Shown piece by piece: positions 5,821 to 6,159 of a DNA stretch of 6,159 nucleotides; position 1 is the stretch's first letter; every line of letters begins with the position of its first letter. Location: the NCBI GenBank assembly GCA_030603505.1, contig JAUVXQ010000081.1, positions 1 through 6,159 on the forward strand. Reading direction: 5' to 3'. The translations under genes and the position numbers were made by a program. Below the pieces are notes generated by a model that searched no databases, was not told the origin of the DNA, and saw nothing but the letters and a program-made list of their open reading frames with translations. Source of the stretch: Candidatus Heimdallarchaeota archaeon. GTDB taxonomy: Archaea; Asgardarchaeota; Heimdallarchaeia; Heimdallarchaeales; Heimdallarchaeaceae.

Positions 5821-6159
5821 ATGATCCAGAAAAATCTGAATTCGGCAAAAGAGGATAATAATGTCAAGTCATCAAGTGATATACTCAGAATTTTACATAT
5901 AGATGACGATAAGGATCTTCTATATCTGACAAAGAAGTTTCTAGAACAAATTAGTGAAGGAAAGGTAGACGTTAATTCTCTATCTGATTCTGAACAATCT
6001 CTAGATGTAGTTGAAGCAAATAATATCGATGTTATTGTTTGTGATTACAAAATGCCAAGAATGGATGGACTTGAACTTCTCAGTAAATTAAAAACTCAAA
6101 AATCTGAAATCCCGTTTATTATGTTCACAGGGCGAGGTAGGGAAGAAGTGGCAATAATG
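5821..6159 (+). CDS. Response-regulator receiver domain protein, 5' part (cut by right edge)
   Basis: The first 113 residues encode a two-component receiver (CheY-like) domain, which takes a phosphoryl group from a histidine kinase. After a polar N-terminus of about 20 residues, ILRILHIDDDKDLL supplies the acidic pocket (D28-D30). VIVCDYKMPRMDGLELL holds the phospho-acceptor D75, and PFIMFTGRG contains the switch threonine T103. The conserved lysine would lie beyond the window. The FTGRGREEVAI form is common in archaeal proteins in which a receiver is followed by PAS and histidine-kinase domains, so the full protein may be a hybrid sensor kinase rather than a single-domain regulator. ATG 5821 is the only good start, because later ATGs before the domain are out of frame. 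There is no clear Shine-Dalgarno sequence upstream. No partner kinase is visible. Confidence 0.92.
   Translation, partial: MIQKNLNSAKEDNNVKSSSDILRILHIDDDKDLLYLTKKFLEQISEGKVDVNSLSDSEQSLDVVEANNIDVIVCDYKMPRMDGLELLSKLKTQKSEIPFIMFTGRGREEVAIM

Noticed and set aside
5861..5902. ATG 5861 preceded by AGAGGATAATA, resembling a ribosome-binding site and start
   Set aside because: That frame ends after 13 codons; the receiver domain is in the frame of ATG 5821.

Overview
The window looks archaeal. It is AT-rich, and TATA-like boxes sit 26-27 bp upstream of three start codons, the geometry of leaderless archaeal transcripts. T-runs without strong hairpins follow two genes. The gene types (an ECF S component, a secreted beta-propeller with a C-terminal membrane anchor, and a receiver domain ending in FTGRGREE) would suit an Asgard/Heimdall-like or a euryarchaeal lineage. 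The lineage is inference; no rRNA or other marker gene is present.

Layout: (1) 1-772, minus strand, is most of an ECF-transporter S component gene that runs off the left edge. (2) 773-944 is a divergent intergenic region with two TGTATACA palindromes 18 bp apart in front of the S-component gene. (3) 945-2588, plus strand, encodes an unrecognised protein with about ten membrane segments in two groups around a charged cytosolic linker. (4) 2711-3667, plus, encodes an unrecognised 318-residue protein with a likely zinc site (CxxC...HxC). (5) 3781-5535, plus, encodes a secreted, membrane-anchored protein with seven tandem repeats of 57-59 residues (a likely seven-bladed beta-propeller), then a fibronectin type III-like domain. 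(6) 5536-5820 is non-coding and starts with a strong T-rich terminator. (7) 5821-6159, plus, is the start of a response-regulator receiver gene cut by the right edge.

The four plus-strand genes each have their own promoter candidate, and two are followed by T-rich terminators, so they look like separate transcription units rather than an operon. Nothing in the sequence ties them to one pathway. The best leads are the palindromic operator candidate at the vitamin-uptake-type gene, the consistent leaderless promoters (which revise two start codons), and the two protein families I do not recognise. I see no clear evidence of a complete new multi-gene system.
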